Source: Acetilactobacillus jinshanensis_A (GTDB lineage: Bacteria; Bacillota; Bacilli; Lactobacillales; Lactobacillaceae). Taken from it: a stretch of DNA of 64,000 nucleotides. The DNA lies in the NCBI GenBank assembly GCA_043289735.1, contig CP171343.1, positions 868,001-932,000 of the forward strand, written 5' to 3'. The notes below the pieces were generated by a model. It did no database searches. It worked only from the letters and a program-made list of their open reading frames with translations, and was not told the origin of the DNA. The translations under genes and the position numbers were made by a program. Positions 18,402 to 30,904 of this stretch are shown here, in pieces; the stretch's first letter is position 1; every line of letters starts with the position of its first letter.

Positions 18402-18437
18402 ACTTATCATCCCTAATCCACATTAACCGAGGTAAAC

Positions 18438-18468
18438 AAAAAAGGAACCTCATAAATGAGATTCCTTT
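18438..18468 (-). terminator. Terminator of the rRNA-tRNA transcript
   Basis: GGAATCTCAT and ATGAGGTTCC arms (18444-18466) followed on the minus strand by TTTTTT, directly after the last tRNA gene. Confidence 0.85.
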
Positions 18469-18484
18469 CAATAAAACATTATGA

Positions 18485-18570
18485 TGCCGAAGATGGGGCT
18501 CGAACCCATACGGCCCGCAAAGGCCATTGGATTTTGAATCCAACGCGTCTGCCAATTCCGCCACTTCGGC
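18485..18570 (-). tRNA. tRNA-Leu(CAA)
   Basis: 86 nt with a long variable arm; acceptor GCCGAAG/CTTCGGC, discriminator A; anticodon loop TTCAAAA. Last tRNA of the cluster. Confidence 0.95.
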
Positions 18571-18589
18571 AATGCAATGTAGAAAAATA

Positions 18590-18661
18590 AGGCGGTAATC
18601 CGATTCGAACGGATGATAAAGGTTTTGCGAACCTCTGCCTTAGCCACTTGGCTATACCGCC
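18590..18661 (-). tRNA. tRNA-Cys(GCA) with C33
   Basis: 72 nt; acceptor GGCGGTA/TACCGCC, discriminator T. The anticodon arm is GAGGT-TCGCAAA-ACCTT, so position 33 (18629) is C where U is nearly universal. The rest of the cloverleaf is normal. Confidence 0.93.
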
Positions 18662-18683
18662 ATTAAAAAATATTTATTTTTAA

Positions 18684-18759
18684 GGGCCGTGTGTGGGACT
18701 CGAACCCACGCGTGCACGGGCCACAACCGTGTGTGTTGACCAACTTCACCAACACAGCC
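18684..18759 (-). tRNA. tRNA-His(GTG)
   Basis: Acceptor GGCTGTG with an extra 5' G; anticodon loop TTGTGGC; T-loop TTCGAGT. Normal U33 and U55. Confidence 0.95.
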
Positions 18760-18768
18760 ATAACAAAG

Positions 18769-18840
18769 CACGGATAGCTGGACTCGAACCAGCATCGACG
18801 GTTTTGGGGACCGTAATCCTGCCAATTGGAAGATACCCGT
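18769..18840 (-). tRNA. tRNA-Trp(CCA) with C33 and a divergent D-arm
   Basis: 72 nt; acceptor ACGGGTA/TATCCGT, discriminator G. The anticodon arm is ACGGT-CCCCAAA-ACCGT, placing C at position 33 (18808). The D-stem reads TTCC/GGAT, with a T-T clash at the 10-25 position. It is the only Trp tRNA seen here. Confidence 0.9.
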
Positions 18841-18847
18841 ATATTAG

Positions 18848-18932
18848 TGGACGGGATAGGATTTGAACCTATGAACTCATAAGAGAGCGGATTTACGGTC
18901 CGCCGCGTTTAACCAGACTTCGCTACCCGTCC
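18848..18932 (-). tRNA. tRNA-Tyr(GTA) with C33
   Basis: 85 nt with a long variable arm; acceptor GGACGGG/CCCGTCC, discriminator A. The anticodon arm is GCGGA-CCGTAAA-TCCGC, so position 33 (18897) is C. Confidence 0.93.
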
Positions 18933-18937
18933 ATAAA

Positions 18938-19010
18938 TGGCTCGGGACGGAGTCGGACCGCCGACACAACGGGCTTCAACCGTTTGCTCTACCAACTGAG
19001 CTACCGAGCC
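18938..19010 (-). tRNA. tRNA-Phe(GAA), copy 1, with C55
   Basis: 73 nt; acceptor GGCTCGG/CCGAGCC; anticodon loop TTGAAGC (U33 normal). The T-loop reads TCCGACT, with C at position 55 (18956) in place of the uridine that TruB converts to pseudouridine. Confidence 0.93.
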
Positions 19011-19043
19011 ATATTATGTTAGATATAATATTAAATTGTTTAA

Positions 19044-19118
19044 CGGTTCGTACCGGACTCGAACCGGTGACCTCTTGCGTGACAGGCAAGCGTCCTAAAC
19101 CAAGTAGACCAACGAACC
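19044..19118 (-). tRNA. tRNA-Asp(GTC), copy 1
   Basis: Acceptor GGTTCGT/ACGAACC, discriminator G; anticodon loop CTGTCAC; T-loop TTCGAGT. Confidence 0.95.
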
Positions 19119-19123
19119 ATTAA

Positions 19124-19196
19124 TGACCCGTACAGGATTCGGACCCGTGTTACTGCCGTGAAAGGGCAGTGTCTTAAACCACTTGACTAACGGGTC
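19124..19196 (-). tRNA. tRNA-Glu(TTC) with C55
   Basis: Acceptor GACCCGT/ACGGGTC; anticodon loop CTTTCAC. The T-loop is TCCGAAT, with C at position 55 (19142). Confidence 0.93.
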
Positions 19197-19204
19197 ATAA
19201 TAAA

Positions 19205-19292
19205 TGGAGAGTGAGGGATTCGAACCCTCGCGCCATATTGGTGACCTACGCCCTTAGCAGGGGTGCCTCTTCAGCCACTTGAGTAACTCTCC
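19205..19292 (-). tRNA. tRNA-Ser(GCT)
   Basis: 88 nt with a long variable arm; acceptor GGAGAGT/ACTCTCC; anticodon loop CTGCTAA; normal T-loop. Confidence 0.95.
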
Positions 19293-19296
19293 ATAA

Positions 19297-19370
<74 letters not shown>

Positions 19371-19384
19371 AAGTTTTATGATAA

Positions 19385-19455
19385 AGCGGGTAACCAGAAT
19401 CGAACTGACAACATCAGCTTGGAAGGCTGAGGTTTTACCATTAAACTATACCCGC
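19385..19455 (-). tRNA. tRNA-Gly(TCC)
   Basis: 71 nt; acceptor GCGGGTA/TACCCGC, discriminator T; anticodon loop CTTCCAA. The T-stem has two G-T pairs. Confidence 0.94.
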
Positions 19456-19476
19456 ATTTAAATCCTTTGTCAACTA

Positions 19477-19549
19477 TGGCTCGGGACGGAATCGGACCGC
19501 CGACACAACGGGCTTCAACCGTTTGCTCTACCGACTGAGCTACCGAGCC
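19477..19549 (-). tRNA. tRNA-Phe(GAA), copy 2, with C55
   Basis: Nearly identical to the copy at 18938. The T-loop reads TCCGATT, so C55 (19495) is shared by both copies and precedes their duplication. Confidence 0.93.
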
Positions 19550-19554
19550 AACAA

Positions 19555-19629
19555 CGGTTCGTACCGGACTCGAACCGGTGATCTCTTGCGTGACAGGCAA
19601 GCGTCCTAAACCAAGTAGACCAACGAACC
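19555..19629 (-). tRNA. tRNA-Asp(GTC), copy 2
   Basis: Almost identical to the copy at 19044. Asp-Phe occurs twice in the cluster in the same order, pointing to a block duplication. Confidence 0.95.
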
Positions 19630-19645
19630 ATAATTTAATCTATAA

Positions 19646-19719
<74 letters not shown>

Positions 19720-19725
19720 ATAATA

Positions 19726-19814
19726 AGGTGGATGGGGGATTCGAACCCCCGCGCGGATAAAGTCCGCCTAACGGTTTTCAGAACCGTCCTCTTCAGCCAC
19801 TTGAGTAATCCACC
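19726..19814 (-). tRNA. tRNA-Ser(TGA) with C33
   Basis: 89 nt with a long variable arm; acceptor GGTGGAT/ATCCACC. The anticodon arm is ACGGT-TCTGAAA-ACCGT, giving C at position 33 (19781). Confidence 0.92.
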
Positions 19815-19846
19815 ATTATCACTAAAGAGTTTATGTAGGCTTAGAA

Positions 19847-19920
19847 TGGACCTTGTAGGACTCGAACCCACGACAAGACGATTATGGGTCGTCCGCTCTA
19901 ACCAACTGAGCTAAAGGTCC
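19847..19920 (-). tRNA. CAT-anticodon tRNA, probably tRNA-Ile2 (lysidine), with C33
   Basis: Acceptor GGACCTT/AAGGTCC. The body resembles Firmicutes Ile2, whose wobble C is changed to lysidine by TilS, rather than the elongator Met at 19930. The loop is CCCATAA, with C at position 33 (19887). Elongator Met is the alternative. Confidence 0.8.
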
Positions 19921-19929
19921 AAAACCTTA

Positions 19930-20003
19930 TCGCGGCGGAGGGGATCGAACCCCCGACCTCCCGGGTATGAACCGGACGCTCTAGCCAGCTGAGCTACACC
20001 GCG
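19930..20003 (-). tRNA. Elongator tRNA-Met(CAT)
   Basis: Acceptor CGCGGTG/CGCCGCG; anticodon loop TTCATAC; T-loop TTCGATC. The body matches Firmicutes elongator Met. Confidence 0.88.
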
Positions 20004-20037
20004 AAAATTTTTAAATAATTCATATCATGACTATCAA

Positions 20038-20111
20038 TCGGGAAGACAAGATTCGAACTTGCGACCTCCTGGTCCCAAACCAGGCGCTCTACCAAGCTGA
20101 GCTACTTCCCG
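20038..20111 (-). tRNA. tRNA-Pro(TGG)
   Basis: Acceptor CGGGAAG/CTTCCCG; anticodon loop TTTGGGA. Confidence 0.95.
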
Positions 20112-20120
20112 AAAAATCTA

Positions 20121-20194
20121 TGCACCATGTAGGGTTCGAACCAACAACCTCTTGATTCGTAATCAAGCGCTCTATCCAGTTGCGCTAATGGTGC
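20121..20194 (-). tRNA. tRNA-Arg(ACG)
   Basis: Acceptor GCACCAT/ATGGTGC; anticodon loop TTACGAA. A34 would be inosine after TadA action. The T-stem has one T-T mismatch (51-63). Confidence 0.93.
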
Positions 20195-20200
20195 ATAACA

Positions 20201-20286
20201 TGCCGAGGATCGGGCTCGAACCGATACGGACAAAAATGTCCGCGGGATTTTAAATCCCGTGCGTCTGCCAATTCCGCCACCCCGGC
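20201..20286 (-). tRNA. tRNA-Leu(TAA)
   Basis: 86 nt with a long variable arm; acceptor GCCGGGG/CCTCGGC with one G-T pair; anticodon loop TTTAAAA. Confidence 0.94.
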
Positions 20287-20313
20287 AAGATGGCTAAATA
20301 AATATTTAATTAA

Positions 20314-20385
20314 AGCGGAAGACGAGATTCGAACTCGCGACCCCCACCATGGCAAGGTGATGTTCTACCACTGAACTACTTCCGC
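20314..20385 (-). tRNA. tRNA-Gly(GCC)
   Basis: Acceptor GCGGAAG/CTTCCGC, discriminator T; anticodon loop TTGCCAT. Confidence 0.95.
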
Positions 20386-20393
20386 ATTTTTAA

Positions 20394-20466
20394 TGCCGAC
20401 TGAAGGATTCGAACCTTCGACCCTCTGTTTACAAAACAGATGCTCTGCCAACTGAGCTAAGTCGGC
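20394..20466 (-). tRNA. tRNA-Thr(TGT)
   Basis: Acceptor GCCGACT/AGTCGGC; anticodon loop TTTGTAA. Confidence 0.95.
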
Positions 20467-20490
20467 ATCATAAATAATATGCCACTGGTA

Positions 20491-20563
20491 TGAGTCGTAA
20501 GGGATTTGAACCCTTGACCCTCTGATTAAAAGTCAGATGCTCTACCAGCTGAGCTAACGACTC
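20491..20563 (-). tRNA. tRNA-Lys(TTT)
   Basis: Acceptor GAGTCGT/ACGACTC; anticodon loop CTTTTAA; T-loop TTCAAAT. Confidence 0.95.
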
Positions 20564-20572
20564 ATGTTAAAA

Positions 20573-20645
20573 TGGAGGATATCGGGCTCGAACCAATGAC
20601 CTCCTGCTTGTAAGGCAGATGCTCTCCCAACTGAGCTAATCCTCC
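20573..20645 (-). tRNA. tRNA-Val(TAC)
   Basis: Acceptor GGAGGAT/ATCCTCC; anticodon loop CTTACAA. First tRNA after 5S, as in many lactobacilli. Confidence 0.95.
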
Positions 20646-20651
20646 AAAATT

Positions 20652-20768
20652 GCGTGGCAACGTCCTATCTTCGCAGAGGGCGATCCCCCTACTATTTTCG
20701 GCGCGCGGAAGCTTAACTTCTGTGTTCGGCATGGGAACAGGTGTATCCTTCCGGCTATCGCCACCACA
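20652..20768 (-). rRNA. rrf: 5S ribosomal RNA
   Basis: About 117 nt starting TGTGGTGGCGATAGCC, with the CCCATGCCGAACACAGAAG core and complementary ends. It is the last rRNA of the operon and is followed immediately by the tRNA cluster. Confidence 0.95.
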
Positions 20769-20837
20769 CTATAAATTGAAGAGAACTTCGTTCTCTCAAA
20801 ACTGGATAATATCTGTACCTGTACGAGAATACCTAAT

Positions 20838-25568
<4,731 letters not shown>

Positions 25569-25796
25569 AAATAACATAAGAACTTAATTACGAGCTCTTA
25601 AGATTAAATTACTAGTTGAGTTGTACGAACGAATTTATTATAATCGCACGTAAAGTTAAAAATCTCGAAATAAAATAACGAGACCACTTGCACTTGTGAT
25701 GTCAAAATCTTGTTCAGTTTTCAAAGACCTACAATTTCTAATCACTTGAGCTCTCGCTCACGTGACAATTATTAGTATATTACTAGCATGAGATTT
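25569..25796 (-). other. Leader of the rRNA operon
   Basis: About 200 nt between the promoter -10 and mature 16S. It holds GTCACGTGAGCGAGAGCTCAAGTG, a purine-rich inverted repeat, and a CAGTTTTCAAAGA processing-type box, but no ORF of note. Confidence 0.7.
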
Positions 25797-25802
25797 TGTC
25801 AA
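25774..25802 (-). promoter_or_regulatory. rRNA operon promoter
   Basis: On the minus strand, a consensus -35 TTGACA (25797-25802), 17 nt spacer and -10 TATACT (25774-25779). It lies just beyond the end of the lit remnant and would drive 16S, 23S, 5S and the 24 linked tRNAs. Confidence 0.9.
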
Positions 25803-25808
25803 TCAACA

Positions 25809-26177
25809 TTATAAATATATTAAGCATCCTGCAAAAAAACCCAGAGGTAAAACTTGAATAACCGGATCCAAATGAACCTTAAAAACCCAATCTTGATTTC
25901 TAAACATAAATCGATGAAAATTAATAAAAAACTGCTGAAAATCGACAAAAGCAATCAAATGCCTAACATCCCTAAAGTGATGAAGACCTTTTAGGGAAGC
26001 TCTAAAGTACATTAAATGTAAATGGCCATCCCAAGGAACTTCTAAATACCTAACTATAAAAAAATAGCACTTCATTAAAGAAGCACTACTAAGATTAGAA
26101 ACGTGACTTAAATGAAAATGCCAGATTGCGAACCAATATAAATATCCTGACAATAAAATTACGATTAAACCTTCCAA
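25809..26177 (-). pseudogene. lit: Truncated Lit/TIGR01906 (DUF1461) membrane protein
   Basis: 122 residues from a TTG overlapping the end of the yutF part. The piece YLEVPWDGHLHLMYFRASLKGLHHFRDVRHLI is the extracytoplasmic region of the TIGR01906/DUF1461 family (Lit, lipoprotein intramolecular transacylase), and DPVIQVLPLGFFAGCLIYL is its later segment. Complete members have about 210 residues and four membrane helices; here the inner helices between these pieces and the C-terminus are missing. The order yutD-yutF-lit is normal for lactobacilli. The 3' end falls next to the rRNA promoter, so the deletion may have accompanied insertion or rearrangement of the rRNA operon. Confidence 0.7.
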
Positions 26178-27349
26178 TCATCCAATGATTTAACCTGATG
26201 GGTCGGCTTAATCTTTTTATTAGCGATTTGCTGAGGAGTTGAGACACCCGTATAGACCAATAATGAATCCATCCCAAAATTAATTGCCGCAGAAATATCG
26301 GTCATATAATTATCACCCACCATAACGACTTGATCTTTCTTTAAACCAATTAATTTTAAGGCATTTTTTAAAATAATGGTCTTCGGTTTACCAATTAAAA
26401 TGGGCTTAGTCTGGGTAGCATATCGAACCATATCAACTAAAGCACCAGCACCGGGTAACATCCCTTTTTCATTAGGAATGTTAGTATCTGGATTAGTCCC
26501 AATAAATTTAGCACCGTGCTGAATTGCTAACGTAGCAATCGCAAAATCTTTATAAGTGGCCTTATCATCTAAAGCAACCACTACGTATTTAGGATGATGT
26601 GGAGTAATAACAAAGCCTTTTCTCTCTAAAGCCTGCTTTAGGCCCTTTTCACCAACGATATATACCGTTCGATTTTTAGAACCGGGCTTAGCGATACTAT
26701 CTAAATAATCCGCAGTTGCCAGCCCAGCAGTATAAACATTTTTAGGTTTAACATGAATATCATGATTTTCAGATAAATTTCGAACGACATCAATCGGCAT
26801 TTTAGTCGTATTATTAGTAACAAATAAAAACGGAATCTTTTTAGCTTGCAGTCGATTAATAAACCGACGAGCTGCCGGAATCCGATGCTTACCCCGATAA
26901 ATAGTACCGTCTAAATCTATAAAATAGCCTTTATATTTATCCATAACGTTTCTCCTCCGTCGTCTAAAATGACGCTTATGATCGTGCTTACTAACGTCTT
27001 CGTTTTTTAAAATGAAATACGAAACACCAAAGTTACAATATTCCATTAAAAAGTCACGCAGATAAGAAATTTTAAGATCATTAGGAACGTGACAATTATC
27101 ATCATAAAAGCCCGTTAATCTTAACTGATCATAACTCCAATCACCTAGTATATAGCCATAGTTACTATAAACCGGATTATAACGATATCGAAACGCATCC
27201 AAATCAAACGTCTTATGATTATCAATAATCAAATCATAACGATGTCCGTTAATTAAAAGTTTACCTGGAGAATCTTGCTTAATATCAGCTAACGGTGATC
27301 GTTTAGATCGAGCTTGCTGTACTAAATCTTCAACCTCTTTTCGATCCAT
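26165..27349 (-). CDS. Fused YutD-like domain and YutF-type HAD phosphatase
   Basis: One 394-codon frame contains two genes that are normally separate. Residues 1-134 are a YutD/DUF1027 domain (GYILGDWSYDQLRLTGFYDD). Residues 136-394 are a NagD-like HAD phosphatase (TIGR01457), with DLDGT at 145-149, the TNNTT motif and VMVGDNYMTDI. A strong GGAGGAG site sits 7 nt before the internal ATG (26942-26944), exactly where yutF normally starts, and no stop codon separates the two. The cell may make the fusion, free YutF by internal initiation, or both. YutD function is unknown; YutF-type enzymes dephosphorylate sugar- or nucleotide-phosphates. Confidence 0.85.
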   Translation of the reverse strand: MDRKEVEDLVQQARSKRSPLADIKQDSPGKLLINGHRYDLIIDNHKTFDLDAFRYRYNPVYSNYGYILGDWSYDQLRLTGFYDDNCHVPNDLKISYLRDFLMEYCNFGVSYFILKNEDVSKHDHKRHFRRRRRNVMDKYKGYFIDLDGTIYRGKHRIPAARRFINRLQAKKIPFLFVTNNTTKMPIDVVRNLSENHDIHVKPKNVYTAGLATADYLDSIAKPGSKNRTVYIVGEKGLKQALERKGFVITPHHPKYVVVALDDKATYKDFAIATLAIQHGAKFIGTNPDTNIPNEKGMLPGAGALVDMVRYATQTKPILIGKPKTIILKNALKLIGLKKDQVVMVGDNYMTDISAAINFGMDSLLVYTGVSTPQQIANKKIKPTHQVKSLDDWKV

Positions 27350-27387
27350 AGAATTCTCTCCCTAATTTTTGTCGTTATTATTTTAAA

Positions 27388-28764
27388 TTAATCCTTATCG
27401 ACTCGATTATAAATTGAATAGCCACAATACATAATAATTAACCAGCTAAGTGAACCAATCAAGGCAACCAGAGTCTCCGGCTTAAAAATTAAAATGATCA
27501 TCACAAATACTAGAAACATCAGTGCTAAATAATCACTAACTGGATAGCCGGGCATTTTAAAATTAAGTTCTTGCGTTAAATGATCCTTAGCAATTGTTCG
27601 CCGATAATGCAAATGAGTAAGAACGATCATTCCCCAAATGTATAAGAAACACGTTGTGGATACACTTGACACAAACGAGAAGACGCCGCTGGGAGTCATT
27701 AAATTAAGCAGGACCGAAATGGCAATAATTAACGTTGAGAAACCAATTGCATAGGTCGGAACATGATGCTTCTTTGACAAAGTACTAAAACGACGGCCCC
27801 ATTTAGACTGATGGTCATAACATAACGAAAATACCATTCGACCGGTTGTAAAAATAGCACTATTACAAGATGATAAAGCCGCGGTCAAAACAACAAAATT
27901 AATAATTGCGGCTGCAAATTTAATCCCCACGTTAGCAAACACCTGAACAAACGGACTTGAAGATGCCGAAATATAAATCCATGGATATATACACATCAAC
28001 GCCAATAAAGAACCAACGTAAAATAACAGAATCCTAGTCGGCACACTATTAATACATTTAGGAATCTCTTTTCGAGGATTTTCGGTTTCAGCAGCGGTCA
28101 TGCCGATCATTTCAATTCCTACAAAACTAAAGACCACCATTTGAAAGGACAACAGAAAGCCTTTGATCCCGTGCGAGAAGAAACCGTAATTAAATAGGTT
28201 AAAAACGCTGGCAAACCCCACGTTAGTCCTATAATGAACGATTACCATGATGATTCCCGTTAAGATCAGCATCACGATGGCGACAATTTTGATTATTGCA
28301 AACCAGAATTCAGTCTCACCGAATACCGAAACGTTTTTCGAGTTCAAAATAAACAGAATAACTAAAACGACTAGACCGGTTACCCACTGGGGCAAATGCG
28401 GAAACCAGAATTTCATGTACATTCCGGACGCCGTAATTTCGGCCATCGCGATGGTAATCCAGCATATCCAATAGGTCCAGCCGACGACGAAGCCGTTCTT
28501 TCGGCCTAAATACTTGGTAATAAAATCAATATACGATCGGCAATTAGGGTTGGAAATTAATAATTCACCTAAAGCACGCATAATCAAGAAGCACACCAAA
28601 CCGGCAATTAAATAAGCAAAGATAATTGAAGGCCCGGCTAATTTGATTGACTGACCAGCCCCTAGAAATAAGCCAGTACCGATCGCACCACCTAACGCAA
28701 TTAACTGAACATGCCTAGGCTTTAAGCCATGGGCTAATTGATTATTATGTTGACCGTTTGTCAT
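27388..28764 (-). CDS. Amino-acid permease, APC/AAT family
   Basis: 458 residues with about twelve hydrophobic helices. The N-terminus GLKPRHVQLIALGGAIGTGLFLGAGQ is the consensus substrate-binding start of the AAT subfamily (AroP, LysP, ProY, GabP), and FVGIEMIGMTAAETENPRKEIP is the conserved loop after helix 6. It is a proton-coupled amino-acid importer in the cytoplasmic membrane; the substrate cannot be read from sequence. It occupies the place where ackA often follows the methyltransferase in other lactobacilli. It is intact, which fits a reliance on imported amino acids next to the lost aminotransferases. Confidence 0.88.
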   Translation of the reverse strand: MTNGQHNNQLAHGLKPRHVQLIALGGAIGTGLFLGAGQSIKLAGPSIIFAYLIAGLVCFLIMRALGELLISNPNCRSYIDFITKYLGRKNGFVVGWTYWICWITIAMAEITASGMYMKFWFPHLPQWVTGLVVLVILFILNSKNVSVFGETEFWFAIIKIVAIVMLILTGIIMVIVHYRTNVGFASVFNLFNYGFFSHGIKGFLLSFQMVVFSFVGIEMIGMTAAETENPRKEIPKCINSVPTRILLFYVGSLLALMCIYPWIYISASSSPFVQVFANVGIKFAAAIINFVVLTAALSSCNSAIFTTGRMVFSLCYDHQSKWGRRFSTLSKKHHVPTYAIGFSTLIIAISVLLNLMTPSGVFSFVSSVSTTCFLYIWGMIVLTHLHYRRTIAKDHLTQELNFKMPGYPVSDYLALMFLVFVMIILIFKPETLVALIGSLSWLIIMYCGYSIYNRVDKD

Positions 28765-28814
28765 TTGTAATCCACCTTTTAATAATAGTATACACGCAAT
28801 CTATAAAATTCAAA

Positions 28815-29792
28815 CTAATTATTTAATAAATCATGTTTTTCCCATTCCACAATTTCAGCAATAAATTTCTGAAATTCATCCGGCTTTTTAAACGACGGAA
28901 ATTCACCAATCATAACCCGCTTAGCTTGTTTAGCGTCGCCACCCCGACGCTGCAACAATAAAATTGCCTTTTGGGCACGCTTATTAGCAAATAATTCAGA
29001 TGGTAAATTTAGCATCCCTTGCAGATAAACATCCGTTTCCATCCACTTTAAAAGCGCTTTAGATTGTGGTGTATCAAATAAAGTCGACGGAACTAAAAAT
29101 TCACCAAAGCCACCGGGCTTAACATGATTCATCGCTTGTTCAATTAATAGATGATGAGCATACGAATGACCTTTAGTGATTCGGGTTTGATAAGATTTAG
29201 CGTTCCGATCCAGGGGATAATAACCAATCGGTAAATCAGAAACCACCAAATCATTATCGTCGGGCTTAAAATCCATTACAGCATCCTGGTGGATTAAATT
29301 CACCTTTCTTCGCTGCAATTTAGCGCTGATCGAAGCGATCGACAATAGCGTATCGTCATTATCAACCCCCGTTGCAGTAATTTTACAATGAATCGCTTGT
29401 TTTAATTGATGCATAATGGCAAACAACAAATTACCGGTACCAACCGACAGGTCAAGCAGCTTTAATCGATGATGCTTTTCAACAATTCTAATCATTATGT
29501 AACCCATAATAAAAGCAATTAAATCTGGAGTAACTTGATGATTAGCTTGAATCTTATCTTCACGGATTGCTTTAATCATCGTTAATTGAATTCCCCGACG
29601 AATGGTTTCAGCAGGTAATTTTCGATAATTTAAAGAATCATATAATGCTTTCAATTTCTTTACGTCTTTATTTAAAATATTTTTACCAGTCTGGATAAAA
29701 GCATCTAAATAGGATAAATTCAAAACTTTTTCTAAAATCTTACTAGAACGATTAAAAATGAAATATAATTTTTCAGAATTAGTCTTTGGCAG
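28815..29792 (-). CDS. YtxK-type class I methyltransferase after comG
   Basis: An N6-adenine-type class I methyltransferase fold: SAM loop LLDLSVGTGNLLFA, then TGVDNDDTLL, then the catalytic-motif position VVSDLPIGYYP where DNA methylases have NPPY. The family of about 335 residues follows the comG operon in many Firmicutes; its substrate is not established. The conserved N-terminus continues upstream of the first TTG (29723), through FNRSSKILEKV, to a GGGAGG site at about 29800. No ATG is present in that stretch; CTG at 29792, with suitable spacing, gives 325 residues. It is either a rare CTG start or a mutated start. Confidence 0.75.
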   Translation of the reverse strand: MPKTNSEKLYFIFNRSSKILEKVLNLSYLDAFIQTGKNILNKDVKKLKALYDSLNYRKLPAETIRRGIQLTMIKAIREDKIQANHQVTPDLIAFIMGYIMIRIVEKHHRLKLLDLSVGTGNLLFAIMHQLKQAIHCKITATGVDNDDTLLSIASISAKLQRRKVNLIHQDAVMDFKPDDNDLVVSDLPIGYYPLDRNAKSYQTRITKGHSYAHHLLIEQAMNHVKPGGFGEFLVPSTLFDTPQSKALLKWMETDVYLQGMLNLPSELFANKRAQKAILLLQRRGGDAKQAKRVMIGEFPSFKKPDEFQKFIAEIVEWEKHDLLNN

Positions 29793-29814
29793 TGTAATCT
29801 ACCTCCCTTATCTA

Positions 29815-30178
29815 AAATTTTATTAATATTGTCATAATCCCATGAATCAACGAACGGTTTACTGAAATTGTTTCAACCAACGTAAAACCGCTTCTTTTAT
29901 TTTGATGTTTCATAATTTGATTAGTTTGAAAATATAATCCAGTCCCCAAGCTAAAGATAAATAAACCGCATACGGCATCATCAGCGTGGTTCCTTTACGA
30001 CGTTTTATGGTCAAAAGTATACATACCCCATCCCAATTGAAATCTTTGATTCAAGCTGACTCAAACTGACTCTGAAACTGTTTCCAAAAAAAATAATCTT
30101 GAAATGATCTAACTTCAGATTTTGAGCCATATAAAGACTTAAACTTAAAAGCATTGCTGAAATCTGATCATTGGATAG
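29815..30178 (-). pseudogene. Remnants of comGD-comGF minor pseudopilins
   Basis: No long frame is open. A short frame near 29815-29915 starts MKHQNKRSGFTLVETIS, a type IV prepilin leader with the GFTLVE cleavage signature, then ends after about 30 residues. The rest (about 29916-30178) has multiple stops and only weak traces. This matches the end of a comG operon between comGC and the methyltransferase. Confidence 0.65.
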
Positions 30179-30388
30179 TTAACCACTATTATCAGGATTA
30201 TCATCTAAATATGCATCAATCTGAGACTGAACCACTGACACCATCGCATTACTATGAACGTCTTGAGCATGTTCTCTTGACTTCGAAATATTAGGAATAA
30301 TAATCAAGATTAATAATGAAATTATAAACAAAACGATCGTCATTTCGATTAGCGTAAAGCCTTTCCGCTTTTTTAAAGCCTTTTTCAT
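30179..30388 (-). pseudogene. comGC: ComGC major pseudopilin, truncated
   Basis: 69 residues: MKKALKKRKGFTLIEMTIVLFIISLLILIIIPN is the prepilin leader and hydrophobic helix. The frame stops right after DNPDNSG, where homologues continue (typically YPTSLDQLV) for about 30 residues; the continuation NYP appears one base out of frame. Pre-pilin cleavage would be possible, but the pilin head is missing. Part of the dead comG operon. Confidence 0.75.
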
Positions 30389-30389
30389 T

Positions 30390-30900
30390 TTAATAAACTC
30401 CTTTAATCGATTGATACATGGGCAATAACATGCTTAAATAAGTACCGGTGATAAACAGACCGATAATTAAAAACATAACCGGCTGCAACATCGAAATTAA
30501 CCTAGAAGACCGTTTGATCATCAATTGAAACTCAACCTTTGAATACGACCTTAGCTTTTGCGCCAAAACGTCGGTGGTGTCACCGGTATCCAGTAGCATC
30601 ATCATTTTTCGGGACAAAAAATGATATTTATTTATTAAGCAACATAAATTTAACGATTTGCTTTAAATCCATTCCGCAGCTCATCATTAAAGCCAAGTTA
30701 CTCGAAAAATAATAAGCATAATATGATTGAAAAATCTTGCCAATTAACGGTACTTTTAACAAAGTATTAATAAATCACCATGATATTCAGAAATTCTTAA
30801 CTGACAGTACGTCCTGAAATTCACCAACGGTTTAAGCTTCTTCTAACGAGAAGCCATTATTTAAAAAATTACGAATTGAGGAAAATAAAGTAATTTGATC
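30390..30900 (-). pseudogene. comGB: ComGB transformation-pilus membrane platform protein, degraded
   Basis: Only the last 75 residues (30390-30617) are open: VLAQKLRSYSKVEFQLMIKRSSRLISMLQPVMFLIIG, the C-terminal membrane part of PilC/GspF-type proteins. Upstream sequence to about 30900 has traces in shifted frames. Most of the N-terminal half is missing or unreadable. Confidence 0.75.
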
Positions 30901-30904
30901 CTTA

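Noticed and set aside
26095..26277. 60-codon ORF between yutF and lit
   Set aside because: Out-of-frame reading of the yutF end and lit start; the TTG frame with DUF1461 residues is the real one.
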